A stretch of 44,026 nucleotides of DNA from positions 1-44,026 of the forward strand of contig SMYQ01000067.1 of NCBI GenBank assembly GCA_007050885.1. Reading direction: 5' to 3'. Every line of letters begins with the position of its first letter. Within the stretch, counting starts at the first letter, position 1. This document shows positions 9,182 through 18,020 of the stretch, one piece after another. The translations under genes and the position numbers were made by a program. The notes under the pieces were generated by a model. The model ran no database searches and had not been told where the DNA came from. It saw only the letters and a list, made by a program, of their open reading frames with translations. The DNA is from Candidatus Bathyarchaeota archaeon (GTDB taxonomy: Archaea; Thermoproteota; Bathyarchaeia; 40CM-2-53-6; RBG-13-38-9).

Positions 9182-10288
9182 TCACTTTAATTTGATGTTA
9201 TTATGAAGATGAAACAGTCGGGGAATTGCTTCTTGGTACACTTTAATGGCGTCTTGATATTCTGATAATGAAATATTTTCTTTGTCTGTATGATCAAGAT
9301 GTGAATCTCCTGGCCCATAAGATACCATGGGAATATTCATAGTCACACCGAGCTCATTCATGTCACCTGTACCAGTCTTTCTTAGAAGAGTGGGAGCCTT
9401 TTCGGAATATTTTCGAATTGCATATGTTAACGATCTAACAAGAATGGATCTTTTATCTGACTCATAAGCCGGAACGCTGCCAAGACATCTCAACTCAATT
9501 TTCGTATCTTTAGCTTCATCATTGAATTCCTCGACTAGTTTATTGAGTCTATTAAAGATCGATTCAGGTGAGAGCTGAGGTGGGGTACGCATATCAATTT
9601 CTGCAATAGATTCTGATGGGATCATACTCGAGGATTCCCCTCCAGAAATTTTAGTTAAACATGAGGTTATGGAATAGAAGCGACTTTCAACATTTTCTTC
9701 TTGGAAGTGTTTTTCTCGAATTTTTCTCCAGATTTCAAAGGTTTTCTCGATTGCATTATCAGAAAGCCATGGGGCTGATGAATGGCCTGTTAGAGTGTTA
9801 CATTTCAGTTGAAGATGTAAACTTCCTTTGTATCCTATTGTTACATTCCAAGTTCGGCTAGGTTCGCCGAAAATTGCGTAATCTGTTTGGATTTCATCCT
9901 CAATCAACTGTTTAACTCCTTTTCCGTGTCCTTCTTCATCTACTAGGCATGCTAAGATTATCTTTCCTTTAGGTTCGTGAATTCTTGATGCTCCAACTAT
10001 CATGCTTGCAAGAGGGGCTTTCGCGTCAACTGCACCTCTTCCATATAGGTGGTCTCCTTCGAGTTTTACTTTGATTTCTCCTGGAACTGTGTCCATATGA
10101 CCGCACAAGAGTAAAGTTGGAGATCCGCTTCCGCGTGTTCCAATCACGTTTCCAATTTTATCTGTAGTAACTTCGAATTTGTTTTTTTTGAGTTCTCCAG
10201 CAAGATATTCAGCGATATTTGCTTCTTCGCCACTAGGGCTGTAAAGCCTTAGCATTTCGGTGAGTAGATCAACCTCTCGGATTGGCAT
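9182..10288 (-). CDS. lysK: LysW-lysine / LysW-ornithine carboxypeptidase
   Basis: A 368-residue M20-family metallopeptidase-like hydrolase that releases lysine (and probably ornithine) from the carrier protein LysW. Metal-site motifs are LLCGHMDTVPG, YGRGAVDAKAPLASM and ACLVDEEGHGKG. A late TGTGDMNELG block is also typical of the family. I chose the ATG at 10288 because a clear GGAGG lies 6 nt upstream. A TTG at 10315 would add nine residues. The start lies 20 nt inside lysJ, so the two genes overlap and are probably coupled. Confidence 0.92.
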   Translation of the reverse strand: MPIREVDLLTEMLRLYSPSGEEANIAEYLAGELKKNKFEVTTDKIGNVIGTRGSGSPTLLLCGHMDTVPGEIKVKLEGDHLYGRGAVDAKAPLASMIVGASRIHEPKGKIILACLVDEEGHGKGVKQLIEDEIQTDYAIFGEPSRTWNVTIGYKGSLHLQLKCNTLTGHSSAPWLSDNAIEKTFEIWRKIREKHFQEENVESRFYSITSCLTKISGGESSSMIPSESIAEIDMRTPPQLSPESIFNRLNKLVEEFNDEAKDTKIELRCLGSVPAYESDKRSILVRSLTYAIRKYSEKAPTLLRKTGTGDMNELGVTMNIPMVSYGPGDSHLDHTDKENISLSEYQDAIKVYQEAIPRLFHLHNNIKLK

Positions 10289-11468
10289 TTTCTTCCTCCG
10301 AGATGACTTGATCAAAAGATTCTATGACCATATCAATTTGTTCTTCTGTGATGACTAATGGTGGTAGAAATCGGACTATGTTTCTTCCAGCATCTAATGC
10401 TATGATGTTTTTCTTTATTAATCCGCGTAATATGTTGAGGACGTCAAATCTAAATTCAACACCTATCATCATCCCCATGCCTCGAACTTCACGAATCATT
10501 TTATGTTTATTTTGTAGTTCACCTAGTCTAGTCATAAAATGGTCACCAAGTTTCGAAGCTCTCTCTGGAAGTCGCTCTTCTATTAGAGCATCTATTGCAG
10601 CTGATGCTGCAGCACAGACAAGTGGATTTCCACCAAATGTTGTTGAGTGTTCACCAAGTCTGAATGATGACATTATCTCAGATCTTGCAACGGTTATTCC
10701 GAGAGGAAGTCCGCCAGCAATAGATTTGGCTAGACACATAATATCAGGGATGATATCAGAGTGTTCACAGGCGAACACTTTACCGGTTCGACCAAAACCT
10801 GTCTGCACCTCATCTGCAATCATAATAGTTTCTTTTTCATCGCAGATCTGTCTAACATCTTTCATGTATCCCTCAGGTGGAATTTTTACTCCACCCTCTC
10901 CTTGGATCGGTTCAACTATTACAGCAGCAGTATTTTCCGATAACGCTTCTTCAAGTTTGGCAATTTTCCCGTAAGGTACATGTTTGAATTCAGGTACTAA
11001 TGGTAAAAATGGTTCTCGGTATTTCCTATCCCATGTAGCTGATAGTGCACCCATAGTTTTTCCATGGTATGAGTTCATCATGGCAATGATCTCTTTTTTG
11101 CCTGAAAATTTTCTTGCTAATTTAATTGCACATTCAACTGCTTCTGCACCACTATTCGAGAGGAAAGCTTTGTCTAAACCTTTGGGCAGTATCTGTGTGA
11201 TTTTTTTCAAAAATTCTGATCTTGAATCATTATATAATGAGCCGTGACAAGAAATTAGAATTTCTGATTGACGTTTTATTGCTTCTACAATTTTTGGATG
11301 GCAGTGTCCTAATATTGAGACGCCATAACTCCCAGCACAGTCAATATATTTTTTATTGTTTATGTCCCAGAGATTTGCTCCTTGGCCTTTGACAATTATT
11401 AAATCTTTTTTTGCGTATACATTAGCTAAGTGTTTCTGTTCGAGTTCAAATATTTCAGTGTCATTCAT
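10269..11468 (-). CDS. lysJ: LysW-semialdehyde aminotransferase (acetylornithine aminotransferase family)
   Basis: A 399-residue class III PLP aminotransferase that transaminates the LysW-bound aminoadipate semialdehyde, and probably the glutamate semialdehyde in arginine synthesis. Visible are SNSGAEAVECAIKLAR, the IADEVQTGFGRTGK aspartate region, and the PLP lysine in CLAKSIAGGLPLG. The ATG at 11468 overlaps the lysZ stop as ATGA. An ATG seven codons upstream (11489) is possible but would overlap lysZ by 25 nt. It sits in the lysWXYZJK operon. Confidence 0.93.
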   Translation of the reverse strand: MNDTEIFELEQKHLANVYAKKDLIIVKGQGANLWDINNKKYIDCAGSYGVSILGHCHPKIVEAIKRQSEILISCHGSLYNDSRSEFLKKITQILPKGLDKAFLSNSGAEAVECAIKLARKFSGKKEIIAMMNSYHGKTMGALSATWDRKYREPFLPLVPEFKHVPYGKIAKLEEALSENTAAVIVEPIQGEGGVKIPPEGYMKDVRQICDEKETIMIADEVQTGFGRTGKVFACEHSDIIPDIMCLAKSIAGGLPLGITVARSEIMSSFRLGEHSTTFGGNPLVCAAASAAIDALIEERLPERASKLGDHFMTRLGELQNKHKMIREVRGMGMMIGVEFRFDVLNILRGLIKKNIIALDAGRNIVRFLPPLVITEEQIDMVIESFDQVISEEENANPRG

Positions 11469-12271
11469 TTCTCTATCACAGTTCCACATTTTTCTTCTAT
11501 CGATAATGTTATTGGAGACGATTCTAGTCCAGGTGCTATAGCTACTTTTTTAACTCCTAGATTGATGGCTTCTATAGCTGCATAGATTTTTGTTATCATT
11601 CCAGGCCCAATTCTTCCGAGCGCATCTTTTGCTTCAATAAAATTGAGTTTTGGTATGAGTTTCCCGTCAAGTTCAAGTCCTTTCACATCTGTCAAGAGAA
11701 TTAACATATCTGCTTGAATTGCACCAGCCACATTTGCAGCCATTCGGTCGCCATCTGTGTTTAAAGGTTCGAATTCTGATCCAATTGCGATTGGAGCTAT
11801 AACCGGTGTGTATTGATTATTTATGAGTAAATTGAGAAGATTTGAATTTACTTCGCTAATCTTTCCAGTGTATCCTCCTTCGATGATTCTTTTTCGTCCT
11901 CTCTCATCTATGATTACTAGTTGTTTTTTTCTATTGGCCTTTGCAAGAGAACCATCTAAACCTGAAAGCCCGACAGCATTTACACCCTGACGCTGTAAAG
12001 CCATTACCATTTCTTTGTTTATTTTTCCAGCCATGACCATAGCGAAGATTTCTACTGTCTCTCTATCCGTATATCTACTTCTGAATCCTTCAGGAGAAAC
12101 GACAAATTTCTGTTCTTTTCCAAGTTTTGTTGCCATTTGAGTTACTTTTGCTCCACCACCATGGACAATGACAATTTTATGATCCTCTGAAACTTTCTTA
12201 ATATCTTGAACAAAGCTTTCCAAAACGCCTTTTTCGAGAGTGCTACCTCCCAGTTTTACTACAATGATCAT
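11465..12271 (-). CDS. lysZ: LysW-aminoadipate / LysW-glutamate kinase (ArgB family)
   Basis: A 268-residue amino-acid kinase. It phosphorylates the side-chain carboxylate of aminoadipate attached to LysW, and probably glutamate as well. The glycine-rich start VVKLGGSTLEKG, the VHGGGAKVT loop and LLTDVKGLELDGK are family hallmarks. ATG start at 12271, 6 nt after lysY. In archaea with one LysZ the enzyme is shared between the lysine and arginine routes. No second ArgB-like gene is visible here. Confidence 0.94.
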   Translation of the reverse strand: MIIVVKLGGSTLEKGVLESFVQDIKKVSEDHKIVIVHGGGAKVTQMATKLGKEQKFVVSPEGFRSRYTDRETVEIFAMVMAGKINKEMVMALQRQGVNAVGLSGLDGSLAKANRKKQLVIIDERGRKRIIEGGYTGKISEVNSNLLNLLINNQYTPVIAPIAIGSEFEPLNTDGDRMAANVAGAIQADMLILLTDVKGLELDGKLIPKLNFIEAKDALGRIGPGMITKIYAAIEAINLGVKKVAIAPGLESSPITLSIEEKCGTVIEK

Positions 12272-12277
12272 TTCGAA

Positions 12278-13330
12278 CTACACCGGGTATATTGTAGGAG
12301 TCGAAATTCCAGTTGTCTCGTCGACACCAAGCATTATATTTAGACATTGAACAGCTTGACCTGATGCCCCTTTTATGAGATTGTCTATCGCACTTAACAA
12401 AACTAATCTGTTTACATGCGGATCTATTTCAAATCCTATATCGCAGAAGTTTGATCCAGTTGTAACTTTTGGATCCGGTAATTGGTGTAAACCTTTTTTG
12501 TCTTTTACTAAACGAATGAAAGGCTCTTGACCATACATTGATCGATACATTTTCCATAGACTTGGTAATGTCAACTCTTTTATTGGGTATGTGTGGATGG
12601 TAGTTAAAATCCCACGAATTACAGGTAGAGCATGAGGTGTAAAAGATATTCTTGGCTCAGTTTTAGTTAATAATGAAAGTTCTTGTTCCATTTCAGGGAT
12701 ATGACGGTGTCCTACTATCTTGTAAGGTCTTAATCCGCTTGCCCGTTCAGGATGGTGAGAGACTTTTGTTGGAACGTTTCCTGCGCCTGAAGATCCAATT
12801 TTTGCATCCACAACAATTCGGTTAGGTTCAATAATGTTTTCTTTAATTGGAGGTGCAAGTGCTAGAATGGTTGCAGTCGACATACATCCTGGGCAGGCGA
12901 CAAGTTTTGCGTTCTTGATTTCTTCACGGTGAAGCTCTGGAAGACCATATACAGCATCTTTTAGAAATTCAGGATGTGGATGTTCCCATCCATACCATTT
13001 CGGATAGCAATTAGGATCTTTTAGCCTATAGTCTGCTCCCAGATCAATGACTCTTAATCCAGTTTCTAAGATTTTTGGAACAATTTCTGCTGAGGTTCCA
13101 TGTGGAATTGCGATGAAGACCAAATCTGAATTTGAAGTTATTTCGGAGATATTCAAAGGAGAAAATTTGATGTCAGTATAACCACGCAGATTTGGGTGTA
13201 TACGATGAACATATTCATCAATATGAGTTCTTGAGACGATCATGGAAATTTCGACTTTTGGATGTACCAATAATTCCCGTATAAGCTCTCCCCCGGCATA
13301 GCCTGAACCACCTATTACAGTAATTTTCAA
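12278..13330 (-). CDS. lysY: LysW-aminoadipate / LysW-glutamyl phosphate reductase (ArgC family)
   Basis: A 350-residue NADPH-dependent reductase that turns the LysW-bound acyl phosphate into the semialdehyde. The Rossmann motif is VIGGSGYAGGELIREL. The catalytic cysteine is C149 in ACPGCMST. A histidine-rich segment around HRHIPEMEQEL matches ArgC. ATG start at 13330, 2 nt after the lysX stop. The long central insertions are normal for this family. Confidence 0.94.
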   Translation of the reverse strand: MKITVIGGSGYAGGELIRELLVHPKVEISMIVSRTHIDEYVHRIHPNLRGYTDIKFSPLNISEITSNSDLVFIAIPHGTSAEIVPKILETGLRVIDLGADYRLKDPNCYPKWYGWEHPHPEFLKDAVYGLPELHREEIKNAKLVACPGCMSTATILALAPPIKENIIEPNRIVVDAKIGSSGAGNVPTKVSHHPERASGLRPYKIVGHRHIPEMEQELSLLTKTEPRISFTPHALPVIRGILTTIHTYPIKELTLPSLWKMYRSMYGQEPFIRLVKDKKGLHQLPDPKVTTGSNFCDIGFEIDPHVNRLVLLSAIDNLIKGASGQAVQCLNIMLGVDETTGISTPTIYPV

Positions 13331-13332
13331 TT

Positions 13333-14190
13333 TTATTTCCTCACTTTTTGTAGTGCAAAATCCAGCATTAATCCAGGTATATCTACACCAGTTGCTGGAA
13401 CACTATTTCTGAACTCAGTAGTGTAATTCACTTCATGTATCGTTAATCCATTTTCGCTTTCCATCATGTCAACACCATATATTCCTTCACCAAACACTTT
13501 AGCGGCTCTAAGGGCAAGTTCTTCCATATTGCTTGTCACTTTGCAGGATTCTACGTGTCCTCCTCTTGCTGTATTCGTTCGCCAATCGTCTTTTGGTGCG
13601 TATCTATATATTGCTGCCACAACGGAGTTACCTATCACGAAGCATCGTATGTCTCTTGATGGCCGCTGAATCATTTCTTGAATATAGTATATTTGATAAA
13701 TTGGAAACATATTCTCTCGATCTTCTAGAATAGCTTTTGCTGATTCACTATCTCGTAAAGGTGCGACGAGCCTTCCCCAACTTCCGATTATTGGTTTGAT
13801 AACCGCTGGATATCCTATCTCATCAAGAGCTTTTAGGGCTGCTTCAATGCTAAATGCAACGATAGTATGTGGAGTTGGAATATTTGCTTCCTCAAGTTTC
13901 ATTGATGCTAATAATTTGTTTCCACATACTGACGCAATTATAGAAGAGTTAATTACAGTTATTCCCTTGTTTTCTAAAATGGATGTTAGATGTACACTGC
14001 GAAAGTAACTCAAACATCTTTGTAAGACTATTTCCTCGAAGAGCTCTTCCTGATCCGTATTTTTAATATTGAGATAGAGTTTCTCTGAATCGTGAAGCCC
14101 CAATCTTAATGATTTTCTTTTTGCGGCTTCTATCAGGAGACGCTCCTCGGGTCTTAATTGATCATAAAGCATCCCGATGGAGCTGGTCAA
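13333..14190 (-). CDS. lysX: 2-aminoadipate-LysW ligase LysX
   Basis: A 285-residue ATP-grasp ligase that joins 2-aminoadipate to the C-terminal glutamate of LysW. ATP-grasp signatures include YPAVIKPIIGSWGRLVAP and EVNYTTEFRNSV. The substrate region WRTNTARGG and the ending NSVPATGVDIPG resemble lysine-type LysX. The paralog at 15284 differs at both places. The TTG start at 14190 abuts the lysW stop directly. With lysW upstream and lysYZJK downstream, this copy is the likely lysine-specific ligase. Specificity is inferred from context and motif recall. Confidence 0.88.
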   Translation of the reverse strand: MTSSIGMLYDQLRPEERLLIEAAKRKSLRLGLHDSEKLYLNIKNTDQEELFEEIVLQRCLSYFRSVHLTSILENKGITVINSSIIASVCGNKLLASMKLEEANIPTPHTIVAFSIEAALKALDEIGYPAVIKPIIGSWGRLVAPLRDSESAKAILEDRENMFPIYQIYYIQEMIQRPSRDIRCFVIGNSVVAAIYRYAPKDDWRTNTARGGHVESCKVTSNMEELALRAAKVFGEGIYGVDMMESENGLTIHEVNYTTEFRNSVPATGVDIPGLMLDFALQKVRK

Positions 14191-14367
14191 TTATTCTCCC
14201 CAATCTTCTTTCTCTTTAGTGACTTCGGTTAATTCGATTTCTCCTGATGATTGTTTCTTAACTTGTAATTCGAGACCACAGTCTGGACATACAACGATTT
14301 CTCCATCCAAGGCATCTTTTGGAACTTGAACATCAGCTGAACAGTCAGGACATTTATAATCTGGCAA
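14191..14367 (-). CDS. lysW: Amino-group carrier protein LysW, copy 1 (lysine operon)
   Basis: A 58-residue acidic carrier protein. Two CPDC knuckles (C6/C9 and C27/C30) bind zinc. The C-terminus EDWGE is the conserved tail whose last glutamate is joined to the substrate by LysX or ArgX. The TTG start at 14367 follows a GAGGTG ribosome-binding site by 5 nt. It is the first gene of the lysWXYZJK-hcs cluster. A second LysW lies at 15100 on the other strand. Confidence 0.95.
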   Translation of the reverse strand: MPDYKCPDCSADVQVPKDALDGEIVVCPDCGLELQVKKQSSGEIELTEVTKEKEDWGE

Positions 14368-14431
14368 TGTACCACCTCAAATGCTCTATGGAAGAGCCAA
14401 TATATCTATTAAAGATTTCGGTGTATAAAGC

Positions 14432-14492
14432 CGAATTCATTACATATTATGCTCAATAGGTACGATTTATATATCAATAAGAATGTAATTCG
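14432..14492 (-). promoter_or_regulatory. Promoter of the lysW1 operon with Lrp-type inverted repeat
   Basis: The minus-strand TATA element GATATATAAATC lies at 14475-14464. It is flanked by two related half-sites: CGAATTCATTACAT at 14432-14445, near the expected transcription start, and its inverse ATGTAATTCG at 14483-14492. The divergent lysM-like regulator begins at 14586. This layout fits control by an Lrp-family protein that binds on both sides of the TATA box. The 10-mer GAATTCATTA recurs at the lysW2 promoter. Confidence 0.5.
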
Positions 14493-14585
14493 TAATAGAT
14501 TAGAATAAAGATACATAATTAATTGAACAGTCCTCCGACAATCGTTAAATGAGTTACAGAACTAAAATCATATTGGAGAGCAACA

Positions 14586-14996
14586 TTGGACGAGATAGAT
14601 CAAGAAATAATCGACATTTTGAAACAGGATGGTAGAGCATCATATGTCGATATTGCAAAGAAGACAAAATTATCAGAGGGCGCAGTCAGGAAAAGAATTT
14701 CAACACTATTACAGGCAGCCGATATAAAAAAATTCACTATTGAGCTAGGATTTAAAACAGGGGCAAGAGCAATAACACTTCTCTCAATAAATCCTGCATA
14801 CCCAACTTCAAAAATATCACAAAAACTCGTAAAGCTCTCAAACGTTGAAACAGTTCACGAGGTCACAGGTCAATATGACATAGTCGTAACAATATCAGGG
14901 TCAAGCATTACTGAAGTAAATCGCTGTATCGAAGAAATCAGAACTGTAGAAGGCGTATCAAACACAAATACAATGATCATTCTACGTGAATGGTAA
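14586..14996 (+). CDS. lysM: Lrp/AsnC-family transcription regulator, LysM-like
   Basis: A 136-residue regulator. An N-terminal winged helix-turn-helix (residues about 1-50, DEIDQEIIDILKQDGRASYV) is followed by a RAM ligand-binding domain (about 60-134) with VHEVTGQYDIVVTISG. The TTG start at 14586 precedes the conserved first helix. It sits between the two lysW transcripts, divergent from lysW1 and upstream of lysW2. In Sulfolobus, LysM is the Lrp-type regulator of the lysW operon and responds to lysine. Function and ligand here are inferred by position and family. Confidence 0.82.
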   Translation: MDEIDQEIIDILKQDGRASYVDIAKKTKLSEGAVRKRISTLLQAADIKKFTIELGFKTGARAITLLSINPAYPTSKISQKLVKLSNVETVHEVTGQYDIVVTISGSSITEVNRCIEEIRTVEGVSNTNTMIILREW

Positions 14997-15028
14997 CCAG
15001 TTTGAACGCTAATTTCATAAAAGAAAAT

Positions 15029-15068
15029 CTTTTAAGCTCATTGGCATCTACGCATTCAGAATTCATTA
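15029..15068 (+). promoter_or_regulatory. Probable promoter and operator for lysW2-argX
   Basis: CTTTTAAG at 15029-15036 is a plausible TATA box. At 15059-15068 lies GAATTCATTA, identical to ten bases at the lysW1 promoter. In both promoters the motif begins about 22-23 nt downstream of the TATA element, near the expected start site. This may be a shared binding site for the Lrp-type regulator encoded just upstream. Confidence 0.4.
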
Positions 15069-15099
15069 TTAGATCACAAGGATTGTGAGATAAAAACTA

Positions 15100-15273
15100 A
15101 TGACATGTAAATGCTCAGAATGCGACGGAGAGATCAAAATTCCAAAAGATGCTGTAAATGGCGAAATAGTCGCATGCCCAGATTGTGGCCTTGAATTCGA
15201 ACTATCCATTGAATCAGATGGAAAATGTAATCTTAAAGTCGCCGAGGTCGTCGGTGAAGATTGGGGAGAGTGA
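15100..15273 (+). CDS. lysW: Amino-group carrier protein LysW, copy 2 (with argX-argG)
   Basis: A 57-residue second LysW. It has CxxC pairs C5/C8 and C26/C29, an extra cysteine at position 3, and the same EDWGE C-terminus needed for attachment of the amino-acid substrate. It shares GEIV-CPDCGLE with copy 1 but differs through most of its second half. ATG start at 15100; the stop is 10 nt before the next ligase gene. The link to argX and argG suggests it carries glutamate on the way to ornithine and arginine. Confidence 0.93.
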   Translation: MTCKCSECDGEIKIPKDAVNGEIVACPDCGLEFELSIESDGKCNLKVAEVVGEDWGE

Positions 15274-15283
15274 GACGCCTTCT

Positions 15284-16144
15284 TTGGCGCGAACTTTTTC
15301 AATAATTTTTGATAGGACACGTTGGGAAGAGAAAGCCCTAATTAAAGCTGCAAAGAGAAAAAGAATTAAAATCAATCTTATCGATGCCAAGAACACATCA
15401 TTCGACATTAATTCTGAAGACCTTTCAGAAGCTTATGGCGATATTGTTCTTCAAAGATGTATTAGCTATTTCAGAGGATTACACGTATCCGCGATTTTAG
15501 AAAAGAATGGTATGAAAGTGGTGAACTCTTTTGATACGACTTCAATCTGTGGAAATAAAATGCTGACTTCCCTAGCACTTTCAAAAGCTAAAGTTCCGAC
15601 ACCAAAGACGTTTGTTGCATTTACACCTGAAACAGCGTTACAAACACTAGATGAAATTGGATATCCAGCGGTAATAAAACCGGTTATTGGAAGTTGGGGC
15701 AGATTAGTAGCACCAATCAGAGACCGGGCAACAGCAGAGGCTATTCTAGAACACAGGGAGCAAATGGGCAATTCATTACTTCAAATTCACTACATTCAGG
15801 AGATGGTAAAACGTCCACCAAGAGATATCAGAACAATTGTTGTAGGCGATGAGATTACAGCTGCAATTTATCGCAGTTCTCCCGCAGGTTCCTGGAGGAC
15901 TAATGTAGCTCTTGGAGCGACGACAACTGCATGTCCGATTACTTCCGAACTCGAGGACGCCGCGTTGAAAGCTGCAAAGGCTGTCGGAGGCGGCATCTTG
16001 GCCGTAGATTTAATGGAAAGCCCAAAGGGAAATGTTGTACATGAGATCAATTCAACAATAGAATTCCGTGGAGCTGAATCTGGAACAGGTGTCGATATAG
16101 CTTCAAAGATATTAGAATATTTAACCAAAATATCTAAGAAGTGA
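15284..16144 (+). CDS. argX: LysX-family ligase, probable glutamate-LysW ligase ArgX
   Basis: A 286-residue ATP-grasp ligase paralogous to the LysX at 13333 (YPAVIKPVIGSWGRLVAP in both). The substrate region reads WRTNVALGATT rather than WRTNTARGG. The C-terminus reads EFRGAESGTGVDIAS rather than EFRNSVPATGVDIPG. It is followed by argG and preceded by its own lysW, which points to glutamate as substrate. I set the start at the TTG at 15284 because it aligns with the paralog N-terminus and follows lysW2 by 10 nt. The frame also stays open back to 15185, inside lysW2. Confidence 0.85.
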   Translation: MARTFSIIFDRTRWEEKALIKAAKRKRIKINLIDAKNTSFDINSEDLSEAYGDIVLQRCISYFRGLHVSAILEKNGMKVVNSFDTTSICGNKMLTSLALSKAKVPTPKTFVAFTPETALQTLDEIGYPAVIKPVIGSWGRLVAPIRDRATAEAILEHREQMGNSLLQIHYIQEMVKRPPRDIRTIVVGDEITAAIYRSSPAGSWRTNVALGATTTACPITSELEDAALKAAKAVGGGILAVDLMESPKGNVVHEINSTIEFRGAESGTGVDIASKILEYLTKISKK

Positions 16145-16263
16145 TTATTAACATCATAAAGATTTGTTAAAGAAATAAGCAATAACAAATACTCGCTCAA
16201 AGAAGACTTATCACATAATTAAAGATCTATATCCCTATCATATTTTGGCAAGAAGGATTAGAA

Positions 16264-17466
16264 ATGGGTGAAAAGGTTGTTTTAGCATATTCCGGTGGAC
16301 TTGATACATCTGTTGCAATTAGATGGATAATAGAGAAATACGGTTATGATGTAATAACGCTCACAATTGACGTAGGCAGTGAAGAAGAACTCGATTCTCT
16401 TAAAGAACGGTCACTAAAATCTGGAGCCATTAAACACTATTCCATTGATGTAAAAGAAGAATTCGCACGTGACTATGTATATGCTGCAATCAAAGCTAAT
16501 TCACTCTATCAAGACCAATATCCCCTATCAACGGCTTTATCCAGACCACTCATTGCCTCCAAACTTGTTGATATTGCCAAAAAGGAAAAAGCTATCGCAG
16601 TTGCTCATGGATCTACAGGAAAAGGAAATGACCAAGTAAGATTCGACGTCGCAATAGCTTCACTTGCACCAGAACTTAGGATAATAGCACCTATTAGAGA
16701 ATGGAAACTCTCACGTGAAGAAGAGATCAAATACGCAAAACAACACAATATTCCCATTTCAACAAAAACAGAGAGCTCCTATAGTATTGATGAGAATATT
16801 TATGGCCGTTCTATTGAATGTGGCATACTTGAAGATCCTTTTACTGAACCACCTGAAGAAATCTTTAAGTTAACAACATCTCCCGACAAATGTCCGAATA
16901 ATCCCGAGTATATAACATTGAATTTTGAGAGAGGTTCACCCAAATCATTAAACGGCTCAAAAAAAACCCCAGTTAAATTATTGGAAGAAGTAAATCACAT
17001 AGCCGGCAGAAATGGGATTGGCCGAATCGATCACATAGAAGATAGATTGGTTGGAATTAAATCACGCGAAGTATACGAATGCCCTGCAGCAATGGTTCTA
17101 ATCGCGGCACATAAAGATCTTGAAAAATGTGTACTGACCCGACACGAACTTGCTTTCAAAAAAAAGGTAGACATTGAATGGACCGTGGCAGCTTATAATG
17201 GATTATGGACGGATCCTTTAATGAATGATTTGAAAGCTTTCATTGACAAGACTCAGGAGAGAGTCAATGGTACTGTCAAGCTTAAACTTTTCAAAGGAAA
17301 CTGTTGTGTAGTAGGGCGATCTTCACCTTATTCTCTCTATAATCGAAAATTAGCAACCTATGAAGCAAGCACAACATTTGATCAAACAAAAGCAATTGGA
17401 TTTATCGAACTTTGGGGTTTACAAACAAAAGTGGCAAACATAGTCAGACGCAATAATCAAGAATAA
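16264..17466 (+). CDS. argG: Argininosuccinate synthase
   Basis: A 400-residue enzyme that joins citrulline and aspartate with ATP. The N-terminal PP-loop AYSGGLDTSVAIRW and the segment AHGSTGKGNDQVRFD are diagnostic. The length is normal. ATG start at 16264. There is a 119-nt gap after argX that could hold its own promoter. Argininosuccinate lyase (argH) and ornithine carbamoyltransferase are not in the window. Its position next to a lysW/ligase pair is the main evidence that the pair serves arginine synthesis. Confidence 0.97.
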   Translation: MGEKVVLAYSGGLDTSVAIRWIIEKYGYDVITLTIDVGSEEELDSLKERSLKSGAIKHYSIDVKEEFARDYVYAAIKANSLYQDQYPLSTALSRPLIASKLVDIAKKEKAIAVAHGSTGKGNDQVRFDVAIASLAPELRIIAPIREWKLSREEEIKYAKQHNIPISTKTESSYSIDENIYGRSIECGILEDPFTEPPEEIFKLTTSPDKCPNNPEYITLNFERGSPKSLNGSKKTPVKLLEEVNHIAGRNGIGRIDHIEDRLVGIKSREVYECPAAMVLIAAHKDLEKCVLTRHELAFKKKVDIEWTVAAYNGLWTDPLMNDLKAFIDKTQERVNGTVKLKLFKGNCCVVGRSSPYSLYNRKLATYEASTTFDQTKAIGFIELWGLQTKVANIVRRNNQE

Positions 17467-17609
17467 GAAATAGCGAGCGTGCTTAAAAGAAAAATTCAAG
17501 ATCAACGATTCCTAAGACTTCCCAGATGACAATATATTGAAATTAACCCCCTTCTAACACCTATAGAAAGGTTGATAAAACAGACACAGAAGCTACTCTA
17601 ACGCAAAAA

Positions 17610-18020
17610 ATGGCAGATGAGGTTGAATCGATGCCAAAACAATTCTACATAAAATTCGAAACCCCAAAAGAGATCGCTGAGAAAGCCCTTCAAACGGTTC
17701 AGATGGCAAAAGATACTGGAAAAATCAGAAAAGGAACTAATGAAACTACAAAAGCTATTGAACGAGGAATAGCAAAACTCGTCGTCGTAGCAGAAGATGT
17801 TGAACCACCACAGATTGTAGCACATCTTCCTATTTTATGTGAAGAAAGAAAAGTAAACTACCTTTATGTTCCAAGCAAACTTGATTTAGGAAAATCAGCT
17901 GGCGTTGATGTCGGTTCTGCTGCAATAACAATAGTAGAACCAGGAGAAGCATCAGAACCACTCAAAGGATTAATCAGTGAATTAGAAAAATTATCGAAAA
18001 GTGGTGCGAAGAGCACTTGA
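17610..18020 (+). CDS. rpl7ae: Ribosomal protein L7Ae
   Basis: A 136-residue kink-turn-binding protein of the large ribosomal subunit. In archaea it is also a core protein of box C/D and H/ACA guide RNPs and of RNase P. Recognisable blocks are [13 protein letters not shown] (RNA contact), [18 protein letters not shown] and [13 protein letters not shown] start at 17610; an in-frame ATG seven codons later gives the more usual N-terminus. The short acidic start and Ser/Lys tail are variable parts. It overlaps rps28e by 4 nt. Confidence 0.95.
   Translation: MADEVESMPKQFYIKFETPKEIAEKALQTVQMAKDTGKIRKGTNETTKAIERGIAKLVVVAEDVEPPQIVAHLPILCEERKVNYLYVPSKLDLGKSAGVDVGSAAITIVEPGEASEPLKGLISELEKLSKSGAKST

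Noticed and set aside
10324..10974. 216-codon open frame on the plus strand
   Set aside because: Antisense to lysJ, which has all aminotransferase motifs; no recognisable domain in the antisense frame.
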